Source: Siphonodentalium dalli (taxonomy: Eukaryota; Mollusca; Scaphopoda; Gadilida; Siphonodentaliidae). Taken from it: a stretch of 64,000 bases of DNA. Made by a program: the position numbers and the translations under genes. The notes beneath the pieces were generated by a model, which did no database searches, was not told where the DNA came from, and saw nothing but the letters and a program-made list of their open reading frames with translations. The stretch is from assembly GCA_032622095.1 (NCBI GenBank), contig CP136061.1, forward strand, positions 254,399,582 to 254,463,581, written 5' to 3'. Below, one piece after another: positions 34,038 through 45,356 of this stretch; the stretch's first letter is position 1; the number at the start of each line of letters is the position of its first letter.

Positions 34038-34741
34038 TGCTCTAATTAATCAACCTCTTTAACAAGAATGTAGGACATTAATGACATCGGTTGTACCGCC
34101 ATTCAACCACGGTCAAGTGGTTGACATGCGGCATCCGTGGGTATTAAATCTTACTGCGGTACTGGTAATAATTTTTTCGACACCGTACTTCGCATTAATT
34201 TTTCACATGGCTGCCTTATACACAGTCCAGTTTTTCATGAGGGCCATACACTGCATTAACTATATACAAAATCAACATTCGACATTCGAAGTTGGTCACT
34301 GACCGACATTCACAATTGCATCATCAATGCAGCATCATGTCATGCCAGAAATATACACTCTCTGTGGTGGTGATAAAGCTGATTGCATCAATTCGGTCGA
34401 GTAACACAGTAATATCGGTGGTCAGCATCGTTAAGGAGGGTCGATTAATTACAGTGTAGCTGTATCTCATATTTTTTGCATGGAACTAACTGGATTCTTC
34501 CATCAGTTATATAAGTTATATAAAGTCATATATATTCCGAATTCCAAGGTGTTATCTACCTTGATGTCTCAAGCGATTTATAAACGATAATTATAGTGAA
34601 TTATGTCACTTTAACTAGCACGCTGTGTATTCATATGCGCTGACAAAATCCTGAAAAGTTACCCATAATTCTGCTGTGGTTAAGCAGTCGATTAATTAGG
34701 GCATTACTGTACTTGTCAATCAGTATTTAGTGTAGAAAGTG

Positions 34742-35015
34742 TTAACCCTTCCATGACTGGAGCTTCCTGAAATTTTGCGAAAACCCTGTGCCAATGAATT
34801 CTCTTATATATTGTATATTCGAGTCTCCCATAGGGAGCCTCGGATATATAAGAGAATACATTGGCCTAACAATATTTACCATAACCTAATTAAGCCAGTG
34901 CATTCTCTTACAAATGCGATTCTCCTTATGGGAGACATGCATAAATCGGTATATATAAAAAAAATTAATGTTGCACCTGCAGACTGCAGTGCTGCTCCCG
35001 TCATGAAAGAGTTAA
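34742..35015. mobile_element. P2 piggyBac-like MITE
   Basis: TTAA 34742-34745, cccttccatgactggagctt; cores contain tatattcgag/ctcggatata; right end gctcccgtcatgaaaga and TTAA 35012-35015, which also starts P4. Counterpart at 39543-39819. Confidence 0.85.
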
Positions 35016-35727
35016 AGGGGAACTGTACACTAAATCCGGCCATTTATGGGATCATCTCCTTTTATACTTACCAGAATATATGCAACAAATGAATGAATTT
35101 GAGCCATGGATGAGAGCAAAATACACTCATTTACAATTTGAGCAATACAAGCAACACGGTTATTATATTGAAAATGAATTTATGACTTCAGTCATAAATT
35201 CATTTTCATTATAATTACCATGTTGTAAGCAACGCTCATTCAGTAAATGAGTGTATTTTGCACTCATCCATGGCTCAAATTCATTCATTTGTTGCATATA
35301 TTCTGTTAAGTATATAGATAGAACGACACAAGTGTGTGAACTGGTTAACGTTATTGCACAAGTTTGTTGTGGCGCGATGGTAAAACGAGAACCGGAGGTT
35401 CGAGTTTTACCTCGCGGCACGACAAACGAGTGCAACAACGTTAATATGTTCACACAACTGTGTTCTTCTATGTTTATTGCACACTCTGAAGATTGCAGCT
35501 TGTAACATACTGACATTTAGGTCGATATTGTTGTATTTAATTGAACAAACATGTGCTTAATGTAGACTATATCCCATAATTTAGCGAAGACATTTCTGTT
35601 AAAGTTATTGAACGTTTCAATTCTTCTGTATTTTGCTGTATTTCGCACACAAAAGCCATTGGGTGTGCAATAAAAAAGGAGATGGTCCCATAAATGGCCG
35701 GATTTTGGTGTACGATACCCCTTTTAA
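35012..35727. mobile_element. P4: TTAA-flanked palindromic element with nested foldback
   Basis: TTAA then aggggaactgtacac and aaatccggccatttatggga; the right end is the inverse, ataaatggccggattttggt to cccc TTAA (35724-35727). The arms carry gcaacaaatgaatgaatttg and its inverse around the centre at about 35190-35200. A second foldback (about 35313-35668, centre gagaaccggaggttc) sits in the right arm and is absent from the 31.7-kb copy. Confidence 0.78.
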
Positions 35728-36124
35728 CCCTTTACTCAACAAACCGGCCAAAACCGGCCAAATAAAGCTTCAACAGCCTAAAATATCTTCGGTCTGTCTC
35801 AATAAAACCATACACATATGGATATCATTGGAACCGGCTCCTTGACCACATTGTGATAGTAACAGTTATGCCCTGTGCCAATGCATTCTCTTATATATGC
35901 GAGTCGACCATAGGTCGCCTCGCATATATAAGAGAATGCATTGGCCTAAAAAAAATCATTTTTTAACACTTTTTACCATTTTTTCTTACATTCTTTAACA
36001 ATTTTATAATTTTTAATGTGTTAAGCCAATGCATTCTCTTATATATGCAAGGCGACCTATGGTCGACTCGCATATATAAGAGAATGCATTGGCACAAGGG
36101 CCGTTCTATTGGGTAAAGGGTTAA
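35724..36124. mobile_element. P3 piggyBac-like MITE present only in copy A
   Basis: 393 bp between TTAA 35724-35727 and 36121-36124, inverted relative to 2062. Copy B reads cccctttaagtcagaaac at 40591, a single TTAA, so this is an insertion made after the local duplication. Confidence 0.93.
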
Positions 36125-36253
36125 GTCAGAAACAAAATTCAGGATGAAAATAAAATAAATATTAGACGACCTACGACTCGCATATATAAGAAAATGCACC
36201 AGCACGGGATCGTTAATGTTACACCGGTGCAGCTCCCGTCATGAAAGTGTTAA
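36125..36253. mobile_element. P2 right-end fragment
   Basis: actcgcatatataagaaaat, gttacaccggtgcagctccc, gtcatgaaagtg TTAA 36250-36253. Counterpart at 40599-40737. Confidence 0.75.
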
Positions 36254-36734
36254 ATCAACCAGAAAAACTTACAGAAGTGAGAAATATTCTCCAGAATAAT
36301 GAATAATGAAGAAGACTTGTGGTTCTTTTCACGATCAGATGTCATAACCAATCTGCCGATAAGCCCTCAGACATGTAAAGAGCAATACCCAGGGAGATGG
36401 ATCACTACGGCTGATGCAGTTCAATTCACCTAAACACCCATCACCCTTGACAGTGTGATTGAAGAGAACTTAACACGAAACATCGGGGGTATATCAATTA
36501 CATGTGCATAATGGCAGTTTCAACCAATCGTGACATTTGATATAGCACGCATGTTTTTGTCACCTGACATCCAATCCTTATAAGGTCGGCTACTGAATTC
36601 TTCCTATTGATGTCCATTAAGGGGTATCCATGCCTGAGCTATGTTTCATATTATATTAAGGGGTGGAGCCTGAGTTATGTCAGGAGGTGAAAAGTTTAGA
36701 TGGACAAACACAGAAAACTACTTTATTGTTAAGC

Positions 36735-36863
36735 TACAGTTAAATGCCCTAAATAATTGACTCCTTAACCACAGCAGAATTATGGGTAATTTTTCAGGAT
36801 TTAGTCGGAAATATGGCTTGTTGCCATTAATCGGAAAGATCTCTTATTTAGGGCATTACTGTA
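36735..36863. mobile_element. FB-TA foldback MITE with deleted arm
   Basis: The left arm is intact to ggcttgttgcc; after ggaaagatctc it jumps to ttatttagggcattactg TA. The paralogue at 41219-41437 keeps both arms, so the loss happened after duplication. Confidence 0.88.
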
Positions 36864-37085
36864 GTACACCACATGAAGGAATATGTGATATCTGTAGACC
36901 ATGCACATCAAGCATATTATATAACAACAAAAATGTCCAAAAGATGACTTAATTAAACATAGTTTTAGAAGGGATATTTTGGGAAGAGCGTCCTCAGCAA
37001 TTACCAATGTACACAAATTGAGTGGAAATGAATAACTGCCAATAAAGGTACATGATCTGAACTAGTAAAAGGCTCGAACAGCAAT

Positions 37086-37485
37086 TTAACTCTTTACCCA
37101 ACAAACCGGCCAAAACCGGCCAAATAAAGCTTCAACAGCCTAAAATATCTTGGGTCTGTCTCAATAGAACCATACAAATATGGATATCATTGGAACCGGC
37201 ACCTTGACCACATTGTGATGGTTACAGTTATGCCCTGTGCCAATGCATTCTCTTATATATGCGAGTCGACCATAGGTCGCCTCGCATATATAAGAGAATG
37301 CATTGGCCTAAAAAAAAAAAAATTTTAACACTTTTTACCCTTTTTTCTTATATTCTTTAACAATTATATAATTTTTAATGTGTTAAGCCAATGCATTCTC
37401 TTATATATGCGAGGCGACCTATGGTCGACTCGCATATATAAGAGAATGCATTGGCACAGGGCCGTTCTGTTGGGTAAAGGGTTAA
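37086..37485. mobile_element. P3 piggyBac-like MITE (shared by both duplicates)
   Basis: TTAA 37086-37089 and 37482-37485; same orientation as 35724. Paralogue at 41639-42038, so insertion predates the duplication. Confidence 0.9.
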
Positions 37486-37800
37486 TTGAGTTCAATACTG
37501 CTTCAAGAATCTCAACATTATGTTTGGTGTGTGCTGCAAAATTGTGAACATCCATATTGCAAGAATTGATATAAACCATTGGACTGAGGTGAGTTTAAGC
37601 CTCACTTTTAGGTCATATGTCCCCAGCCAAATTCCCAAATTACCAGCCATCTCCAACACTGTGGCCTATAAATACAGTTGATTGCTCCCAGCTTGAGTGG
37701 ACTGACCTCCTTGATGTAACAGTTCATGGTAATGGCTTCTCCCAACGTTTTAGATCAAAATTATCTGACTGAAATGGACAGCAATTTCAAGCCAGTGTAG

Positions 37801-37890
37801 GGGGGGGGGGGGGGGGAGAAGATTTGAAATTTCCAACAGTTGGAGAGCTCGATGTACCAGTGTATTGGGGGGGGAGCTCGATATACCAGT
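37801..37890. repeat. Poly-G run and two-unit minisatellite
   Basis: A run of about 17 g, then gagctcgatgtaccagtg plus tattgggggggg, then a second diverged unit. The paralogue has four units. Confidence 0.85.
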
Positions 37891-38197
37891 GCAAATGATA
37901 TTTCTCAGACTGAGAAATCTTAATTTGGTTTAAAGTGGGAGGGGGTAACGATGTAGTAGGAAATTCCAAACTGGACACGTCCCTTCAACAGACACCCTCT
38001 ATACATGTATGTAATGTAATACTGAATGTAATCCAGATATATATACTTAAATATCAATCAAATTAACTATAAAAGTCCCCGTAATGACACTCCATTGCTA
38101 ATGACCAAACAGTGTATCACCAGACATCTGCATATAAGTATACCCTGCCGTGGCCGAGATAAAGTCTGTAGACACCGTTATGACATTCTGGGAGTAA

Positions 38198-38643
38198 CCC
38201 TTCAAATAGTGTGTCTGTCATTTGCAGAATGAGGTCCCCAGAGGGTGAATTTAGTGACGCTATCCTACACAGCGGGTTAACACCACTAAATTCATGCTCT
38301 TGGGACCTCATGCTACTAGGACCTCATCTTCTGAGAAGTGTGTATAGTCTCAAATTAACATTGTTTCTAGTTACTTTTTCCTTTCTGTTCAGTTTCTTTA
38401 TGCCCTAATTTGCAAAAGATAAAATGCATAATCAAGGTGACCAATGGGTGAACATCACTAACTTCAACTAGGGAACTTCAATCTGATGCTTACATGTAGG
38501 TCTAGCAGTTTAAAATACTTAACAGAATGCGGTCCCCAGAGGGTGAACTTGGTGATGCTAGCCTACCATGCGGGATAGAGTCACAAAATTCACCCTCTGG
38601 GGACCTCATTCTGCAAATGACAGACACACTATTACAGGGCTTG
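38198..38643. mobile_element. Q element, full length
   Basis: Left end cccttcaaatagtgtgtctg, palindromic arm pair, spacer with aattaacattgtttctagtt and ctaatttgcaaaagataaaa, second arm pair (38525-38610), right end gacacactattacagggctt g. No clear target duplication. Paralogue 42784-43233. Confidence 0.8.
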
Positions 38644-38754
38644 CCAGACAGCCTGTTATAGTCGAGATACCATTGTTATTTATAGTAATTACGAGATGCA
38701 TGTCGGTCATAAATGATGGCTCTCTTAGATTTATTAATATCCTTCTGAGTTGAC

Positions 38755-39121
38755 ATCTTTTAAAGTGATGTGAAATACTCCGACAGGGTGATCAAATAGA
38801 AATGGAGAATAATCTTGTTCAAAGTCGTAATCTTTACAAATAGTATATCCAAATTTACAACACACACCATCATTATTATATATGAATATTAAATGCAGTG
38901 ACTCTCGATGGCGAAATCGTTTTCGCTAGTTTATCGCCGATAGATGCGTCCCGAATAGAGTAGTAAATATTTACAATTGAGCGTAGTTCTGATGATGTTT
39001 TCTATGGAGTGGTAAGGTTGATTTGCTTCAAATTTTCGGCGATGTTAGTAGAATGTTACATTCCTCCAGTTGTCATAGCGCCTGAATACTAAGTTATCAG
39101 TTTCACGCACCGGAACAAGTA
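38755..39121. repeat. S dispersed repeat
   Basis: Same block as 17325-17713, ending at acaagtacat next to the duplication breakpoint. Confidence 0.75.
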
Positions 39122-39308
39122 CATTCTCTATGTACAAGTGATTATTCTCTATGTACATTAGAATGAAACACAAGCAGACGACAGATACACATATATATAT
39201 TAAATTAATTGAGTGCTTGCAGTCCTATTCATCAGTGAGAAATGTTCAGATAATAAGTTCAACAAATGGCCTGTGAACTTATTATCTGAAAACATTTCCA
39301 TACGGAGC

Positions 39309-39512
39309 TGCAGTAATGCCCTAATTAATCGACTGCTTAACCACAGCAGAATTATGGGTAACTTTTCAGGATTTAGTTAGAAATATGGCTTGTTGCCATT
39401 CATCGGAAAGCTTTCTGATGAATGGCAACAAGCCATATTTCTGACAAAATCCTGAAAAGTTACCCATAATTCTGCTGTGGTTAAGCAGTCGATTAATTAG
39501 GGCATTACTGTA
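39309..39512. mobile_element. FB-TA foldback MITE with symmetric variants
   Basis: Starts tgcagtaatgccctaattaa and ends gggcattactg TA. Both arms carry the rare gactgcttaacc/ggttaagcagtc and taattaatc/gattaatta forms. The left TA has become tg. Confidence 0.88.
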
Positions 39513-39542
39513 CTTGTCAATCAGTATTTAGTGTAGAAAGTG

Positions 39543-39819
39543 TTAACCCTTCCATGACTGGAGCTTCCTGAAATTTTGCGAAAACCCTGTGCCAATGAAT
39601 TCTCTTATATATTGTATATTCGAGTCTCCCATAGGGAGCCTCGGATATATAAGAGAATATATTGGCCTAACAATATTTACCATAACCTTGTAATTAAGCC
39701 AGTGCATTCTCTTACAAATGCGATTCTCCTTATGGGAGACTTGCATAAATCGGTATATATAAACAAATTTAATGTTGCGCCTGCAGACTGTAGTGCTGCT
39801 CCCGTCATGAAAGAGTTAA
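39543..39819. mobile_element. P2 piggyBac-like MITE (paralogue of 34742)
   Basis: TTAA 39543-39546 and 39816-39819; same core variants as copy A plus small differences. Confidence 0.85.
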
Positions 39820-40598
39820 AGGGGAACTGCACACTAAATCCGGCCATTTATGGGACCATCTCCTTTTATACTTACCAGAATATATGCAACAAATGAATGA
39901 ATTTGAGCCATGGATGAGAGCAAAATACACTCATTTACAATTTGAGCAATACAAGCAACACGGTTATTATAATGAAAATGAATTTATGACTCCAGCCATA
40001 AATTCATTTTCATTATAATTACCATGTTGTAAGCATGCAACGCTCATAGAGTAAATGAGTGTATTTTGCACTCATCCATGGCTCAAATTCATTCATTTGT
40101 TGCATATATTCTGTTAAGTATATAGATAGAACGACACAAGTGTGTGAACTGGTTAACTTTATTGCACGAGTTTGTTGTGACGTGATGGTAAAACGAGAAC
40201 CGGAGGTTCGAGTTTTACCTCGCGGCACGACAAACGAGTGCAACAACGTTAATATGTTCACACAACTGTGTTCTTCTATGTTTATTGCACACTCTGAAGA
40301 TTGCAGCTTGTAACATACTAACATTTAGGTCGATATTGTTGTATTTAATTGAAAAAACGTGTGCTTAATGTAGACTATATCCCATAATTTAGCGAAGACA
40401 TTTCTGTTAAGTTGACGTCGCCAGAGACGTTGTTGACGTAATATGTTTGTATTGTTCAAGAACAATACACATTTTTTTATTGAACGTTTCAATTCTTCTG
40501 TATTTTGCTGTATTTCGCACACATAAGCCATTGGGTGTGCAATAAAAAAGGAGATGGTCCCATAAATGGCCGGATTTTGGTGTACGGTACCCCTTTAA
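39816..40598. mobile_element. P4 element (paralogue of 35012)
   Basis: TTAA 39816-39819 and 40595-40598. It includes the nested foldback and a 60-bp stretch (gttgacgtcgccagagacgt to gaacaatacacat) missing in copy A. Its right TTAA is the unoccupied site of the P3 in copy A. Confidence 0.8.
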
Positions 40599-40737
40599 GT
40601 CAGAAACAAAATTCAGGATGAAAATAAAATAAATATTAGACGACCTACTAGTACCTACGACTCGCATATATAAGAAAATGCACCAGCACGGGATCGTTAA
40701 TGTTACACCGGTGCAGCTCCCGTCATGAAAGTGTTAA
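40599..40737. mobile_element. P2 right-end fragment (paralogue)
   Basis: Same as 36125-36253 with a small insertion (actagtacct), ending TTAA 40734-40737. Confidence 0.75.
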
Positions 40738-41218
40738 ATCAACCAGAAAAACTTACAGAAGTGAGAAATATTCTCCAGAATAATGAATAATGAAGAAGAC
40801 TTGTGGTTCTTTCCACGATCAGATGTCATAACCAATCTGCCGATAAGCCCTCAGACATGTAAAGAGCAATACCCAGGGAGATGGATCACTACGGCTGATG
40901 CAGTTCAATTCACCTAAACACCCATCACCCTTGACAGTGTGATTGAAGAGAACTTAACACCAAACATCGGGGGTATATCAATTACATGTGCATAATGGCA
41001 GTTTCAACCAATCGTGACATTTGATATAGCACGCATGTTTTTGTCACCTGACATCCCATCCTTATAAGGTCGGCTACTGAATTCTTCATATTGATGTCCA
41101 TTAAGGGGTATCCATGCCTGAGCTATGTTTCATATTATATTAAGGGGTGGAGCCTGAGTTATGTCAGGAGGTGAAAAGTTTAGATGGACAAACACAGAAA
41201 ACTACTTTATTGTTAAGC

Positions 41219-41437
41219 TACAGTTAAATGCCATAAATAATTGACTCCTTAACCACAGCAGAATTATGGGTAATTTTTCAGGATTTAGTCGGAAATATGG
41301 CTTGTTGCCATTCATCGGAAAGCTCTCACTGAGAGCTTTCCGACGAATGGCAACAAGCCATATTTCCGACTAAATCCTGAAAAATTACCCATAATTCTGC
41401 TGTGGTTCAGGAGTCAATTATTTAGACCATTACTGTA
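41219..41437. mobile_element. FB-TA foldback MITE, complete
   Basis: TA 41219-41220 and 41436-41437. Symmetric variants aattgactcc/ggagtcaatt and ggtaatttttcagg/cctgaaaaattacc occur in both arms. Confidence 0.9.
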
Positions 41438-41638
41438 GTACATCACATGAAGGAATATGTGCTATCAAGCATATTATATAACAATAAAAAATTTCAAAAG
41501 ATGACTTTAACATAGTTTTAGAAGGGATATTTTGGGAAGAGCGTCCTCAGCAAGTACCAATGTACACAAATTGAGTGGAAATGAATAACTGCCAATAAAG
41601 GTACATGATCTGGACTAGTAAAAGGCTCGAACGGCAAT

Positions 41639-42038
41639 TTAACCCTTTACCCAACAAACCGGCCAAAACCGGCCAAATAAAGCTTCAACAGCCTAAAATA
41701 TCTTCGGTCTGTCTCAATAGAACCATACAAATATGGATATCATTGGAACCGGCTCCTTGACCACATTGTGATAGTTACAGTTATGCCCTGTGCCAATGCA
41801 TTCTCTTATATATGCGAGTCGACCATAGGTCGCCTCGCATATATAAGAGAATGCATTGGCCTAAAAAAAAAAAAAATTTAACACTTTTTACCATTTTTTC
41901 TTACATTCTTTAACAATTTTATAATTTTTAATGTGTTAAGCCAATGCATTCTCTTATATATGCGAGGCGACCTATGGTCGACTCGCATATATAAGAGAAT
42001 GCATTGGCACAGGGCCCTTCTGCTGGGTAAAGGGTTAA
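41639..42038. mobile_element. P3 piggyBac-like MITE (paralogue of 37086)
   Basis: TTAA 41639-41642 and 42035-42038, two hairpin cores, ccggccaaaaccggcc motif near the left end. Confidence 0.9.
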
Positions 42039-42321
42039 TTGAGTTCAATACTGCTTCAAGAATCTCAACATTATGTTTGGTGTGCGCTGCAAAATTGTGA
42101 ACATCCATATTGCAATAATTGATATAAACCTTTAGACTGAGGTGAGTTTTAGGTCATATGTCCCCAGCCAAATTCCCAAATGTCCCGCTATCTCCAACAC
42201 TGTGGCCAATAAATACAGTTGATTGCTCCCAGCTTGAGTGGACTGACCTCCTTGATGTAACAGTTCATGGTAATGGCTTCTCACAACGTTTTAGATCAAA
42301 ATTATCTGACTGAAATGGACA

Positions 42322-42480
42322 GGGGGGGGGGGGGGGGGGGGTAGATTTGAAATTTTCAACAGTTGGAGAGCTCGATGTACCAGTGTATTGGGGGGGAAGA
42401 GCTCGATGTACCAGTGTATTGGGGGGGGAGAGCTCGATGTACCAGTGTATTGGGGGGGGAGAGCTCGATGTACCAGTGCA
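42322..42480. repeat. Poly-G run and four-unit minisatellite
   Basis: A run of about 20 g, then four units of gagctcgatgtaccagtg plus tattgggggggaga of about 36 bp. The block of open frames here is due to the repeat. Confidence 0.9.
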
Positions 42481-42783
42481 AATGATATTTCTCAGACTGA
42501 GAAATCTTAATTTGGTTCAAAGTGGGAGGGGGTGACGATGTAGTAGGAAATTCCAAGCTGGACACGTCCCTTCAACAGACACCCTCTATACATGTATGTA
42601 ATGTAAATACTGAATGTAATCCAGATATATATACTTAAATATCAATCAAATTAACTATAAAAGTCCCCGTAATGACACTCCATTGCTAATGACCAAACAG
42701 TGTATCACCAGACATCTGCATATAAGTACCCTGCCGTGGCCGAGATAAAGTCTGTAGACACTGTTATGACATTCTGGGAGTAA

Positions 42784-43233
42784 CCCTTCAAATAGTGTGT
42801 CTGTCATTTGCATAATGAGGTCCCCAGAGGGTGAATTTAGTGACGCTATCCTACACAGCAAGTTAACATCACTAAATTCACTCTCTGGGAACCTCATGCT
42901 ACTAGGACCTCATCTTCTGAGAAGTGTGTATAGTCTCAAATTAACATTGTTTCTAGTTACTTTTTCCTTTCTGTTCAGTTTCTATATCCCCTAATTTGCA
43001 AAAGATAAAATGCATAATCGAGGTGACCAATGGATGAACATCACTAACTTCAACTAGGGAAGTTCAATCTGATGCTTACATGTAGGTCTAGCAGTTTAAA
43101 AGACTTAACAGAATGCGGTCCCCAGAGGGTGAACTTGGTGATGCTATATAGCCTACCATGTGGGATAGAGTCACAAAATTCACCCTCTGGGGACCTCATT
43201 CTGCAAATGACAGACACACTATTTCAGGGCTTG
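42784..43233. mobile_element. Q element, full length (paralogue of 38198)
   Basis: Same structure as 38198-38643, with minor differences (tagcctaccatgtgg in the second arm). Confidence 0.8.
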
Positions 43234-43344
43234 CCAGACAGCCTGTTATAGTCGAGATACCATTGTTATTTATAGTAATTACGAGATGCATGTCTGTCAT
43301 AAATGATGGCTTTCTTAGATTTATTAATATCCTTCTGAGTTGAC

Positions 43345-43735
43345 ATCTTTTAAAGTGATGTGAAACACTCCGAAAGGGTGATCAAATAGAAATGGAGAAT
43401 AATCTTGTTCAAAGTCGTAATCTTTACAAACAGTATATCCAAATTTACAACACACACCATCATTATTATATATGAATATTAAATGCAGTGACTCTCAATG
43501 GCGAAATCGTTTTCGCTAGTTTATCGCCGATAGATGCGTCCCGAATAGAGTAGTAAATATTTACAATTGAGCGTAGTTCTGATGATGTTTTCTATGGAGT
43601 GGTACGGTCGATTTGCTTCAAATTTTCGGCGATGTTAGTAGAATGTTACATTCATCCAGTTGTCATAGCGCCTGAATACTAAGTTATCAGTTTCACGCAC
43701 TGGAACGCACCCGAACAAGTACATAATATGTCTTT
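43345..43735. repeat. S dispersed repeat
   Basis: Third S copy, with a small duplication gcactggaacgcacccgaac near its end. Confidence 0.75.
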
Positions 43736-43757
43736 AAAGATTATTCTGAGGTGGTGT

Positions 43758-43866
43758 ACAGTAATGTCGTAAATAACCGACTCCTTAACCACAGCAGACG
43801 TATGGGTAACTTTTCAGGATTTAGTCGGAAATATGGCATGTTGACATTCATCGAAAACTCTCAGTG
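43758..43866. mobile_element. FB-TA left half
   Basis: tacagtaatgtcgtaaataa through ttgacattcatcgaaaactc, then breaks off. Confidence 0.8.
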
Positions 43867-43949
43867 TCCTGCCAGTAGCAAGTCATATAAATCATATACA
43901 ATTATTTTTATTATGAATATTAAGTAAATTTACAATATATCCTGCCCTT

Positions 43950-44132
43950 CAGTAATGTCCTAAATAATCGACTCCTTAACCACAGCAGAATTATGGGTAA
44001 TTTTTCAGGATTTAGTCGGAAATGTGAGAGCTTTCCGATGAATGGCAACAAGCCATATTTAGGACTAAATCCTGAAAAATTACCCATAATTCTGCTGTGG
44101 TTAAGGAGTCGATTATTTAGGGCATTACTGTA
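43950..44132. mobile_element. FB-TA foldback MITE, internally deleted
   Basis: Left arm to gatttagtcggaaatg, then gagagctttccgatgaat and the full right arm to gggcattactg TA. Both arms have ggtaatttttcagg/cctgaaaaattacc. Confidence 0.87.
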
Positions 44133-44261
44133 CCTTGAAACATGTCCTAATCAAGCTATGATACAGTGTGTGTGTCTGTCATTCTTACCAACCCATGGCT
44201 TTAGGTTGAACCAATAACTAATTCACTTAAACACTTCAACGTTAGAATTCAAACTGATATA

Positions 44262-44478
44262 TACACTAATTCCCTAATTAATCGACTGCTTAACCACAGC
44301 AGAATTATGGGTAACTTTTCAGGATTTAGTCGGAAATATAGCTTGTTGCCATTCATCGGAAAGCTCTCGGGGAGAGCTTTCCGATGAATGGCAACAAGCC
44401 ATATTTCCGACTAAATCCTGAAAAGTTACGCATAATTCTGCTGTGGTTAAGCAGTCGATTAATTAGGGCATTACTGTA
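44262..44478. mobile_element. FB-TA foldback MITE, complete
   Basis: TA 44262-44263 and 44477-44478. It has the gactgcttaacc/ggttaagcagtc and taattaatc/gattaatta symmetric forms, centre agctctcggggagagct. Confidence 0.9.
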
Positions 44479-44481
44479 GGT

Positions 44482-45356
44482 GCACATGGGCCTGTAACAT
44501 GCTCTGCTGCCCGCCCCCCTTTGCGCTGCACCTATACGCCAAAACTAAATATGCACCTGCTTTACGTTAATAGTATCATAAATAGGATAAGGGGAACAAT
44601 AGAAATCCACGGTTTTACCATCGCTCGGAAATCAGGAATATCTTGTCCATTTATCCAAGCAATGGTATCGATGTCACCACGGACGCGTCGATGAAGGATT
44701 CCTCTTTCAATCAATACCACAAGCGTCTTCCATTTCAAATTATATCCATATCATTTAATAAAATTTTGACCACTGAATATTGTCTCCAGAGAGCGTAAAA
44801 ATCAAGATTGAAACGGCTCAAGAAAAATGGCGGATAGATTCTCCGAAATTCTTAAATATTTCTTTCTTTATTTCTCTCCTGTTCGTGACCTCATCTACAT
44901 AAATATTAAACAATACTGATGCCCATGCTTATTCTAGCCAATCAGTACACTCAGATCTTCATATTCCATATTCGGGTCATATGTACATGTAGATGGGGTC
45001 ACAATGAGAGAGTGAAAAATAGGGGATTTCTATTGTTCCCCTTGTCCTATACAGTAATTCTCTAAATAATCAACTCCTTAACCATAGCAGAATTATGGGT
45101 AACTTTTCAGGATTTAGTCGGAAATGTGGCTTGTGCGGAAAGCTCTCACTGAGAGCTTTCCGATGAATGGCAACAACCCATATTTCCGACTAAATCCTGA
45201 AAAGTTACCCATAATTCTGCTGTGGTTAAGGAGTCGATTATTTAGGGCATTACTGTATATGATACTATTAACGTAAAGCAGGCGCGCATATATTTTGGGC
45301 ATATAGTGGCAGTGCAAAGGGGGTGGGCAGCGGAGCGCGTTACAGGCCCCTGTGAT
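44482..45356. mobile_element. Inverted-repeat element with FB-TA in its right arm
   Basis: Left arm 44482-44619 starts tgcacatgggcctgtaacat and includes tttacgttaatagtatcat, then ggataaggggaacaatagaa. The right arm is the inverse, from ggatttctattgttcccc (about 45025) to gcgttacaggcccctgtg (about 45351), interrupted by the FB-TA at 45050-45257. A spacer of about 400 bp lies between the arms. No coding match; target duplication unclear. Confidence 0.75.
45050..45257. mobile_element. FB-TA foldback MITE
   Basis: TA 45050-45051 and 45256-45257, inserted in the sequence tcctaTAtgatac whose intact counterpart is in the opposite arm at about 44575-44590. Confidence 0.9.

Larger units (their letters stand above)
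34640..39121 (+). repeat. Second tandem duplication, copy A
   Basis: Collinear with 39441-43722, diverged by a few percent with indels. It begins in a half FB-TA (ctgacaaaatcctgaaaag) and ends in the S repeat at about acaagtacat. It contains P2, P4, P3, a P2 fragment, FB-TA, a second P3, a G-run minisatellite, Q and S. It carries a P3 at 35724-36124 that copy B lacks. Confidence 0.9.
39441..43722 (+). repeat. Second tandem duplication, copy B
   Basis: Counterpart of 34640-39121, starting inside the FB-TA at 39309-39512. It lacks the 35.7-kb P3, has about 60 bp extra in P4 (about 40415-40477), a complete FB-TA where copy A's has lost an arm, and a minisatellite of four rather than two units. 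Confidence 0.9.

Noticed and set aside
35379-35411. tRNA-like B-box (ggttcgag)
   Set aside because: The sequence is the centre of an imperfect palindrome; no A-box, acceptor stem or anticodon arm fits around it.
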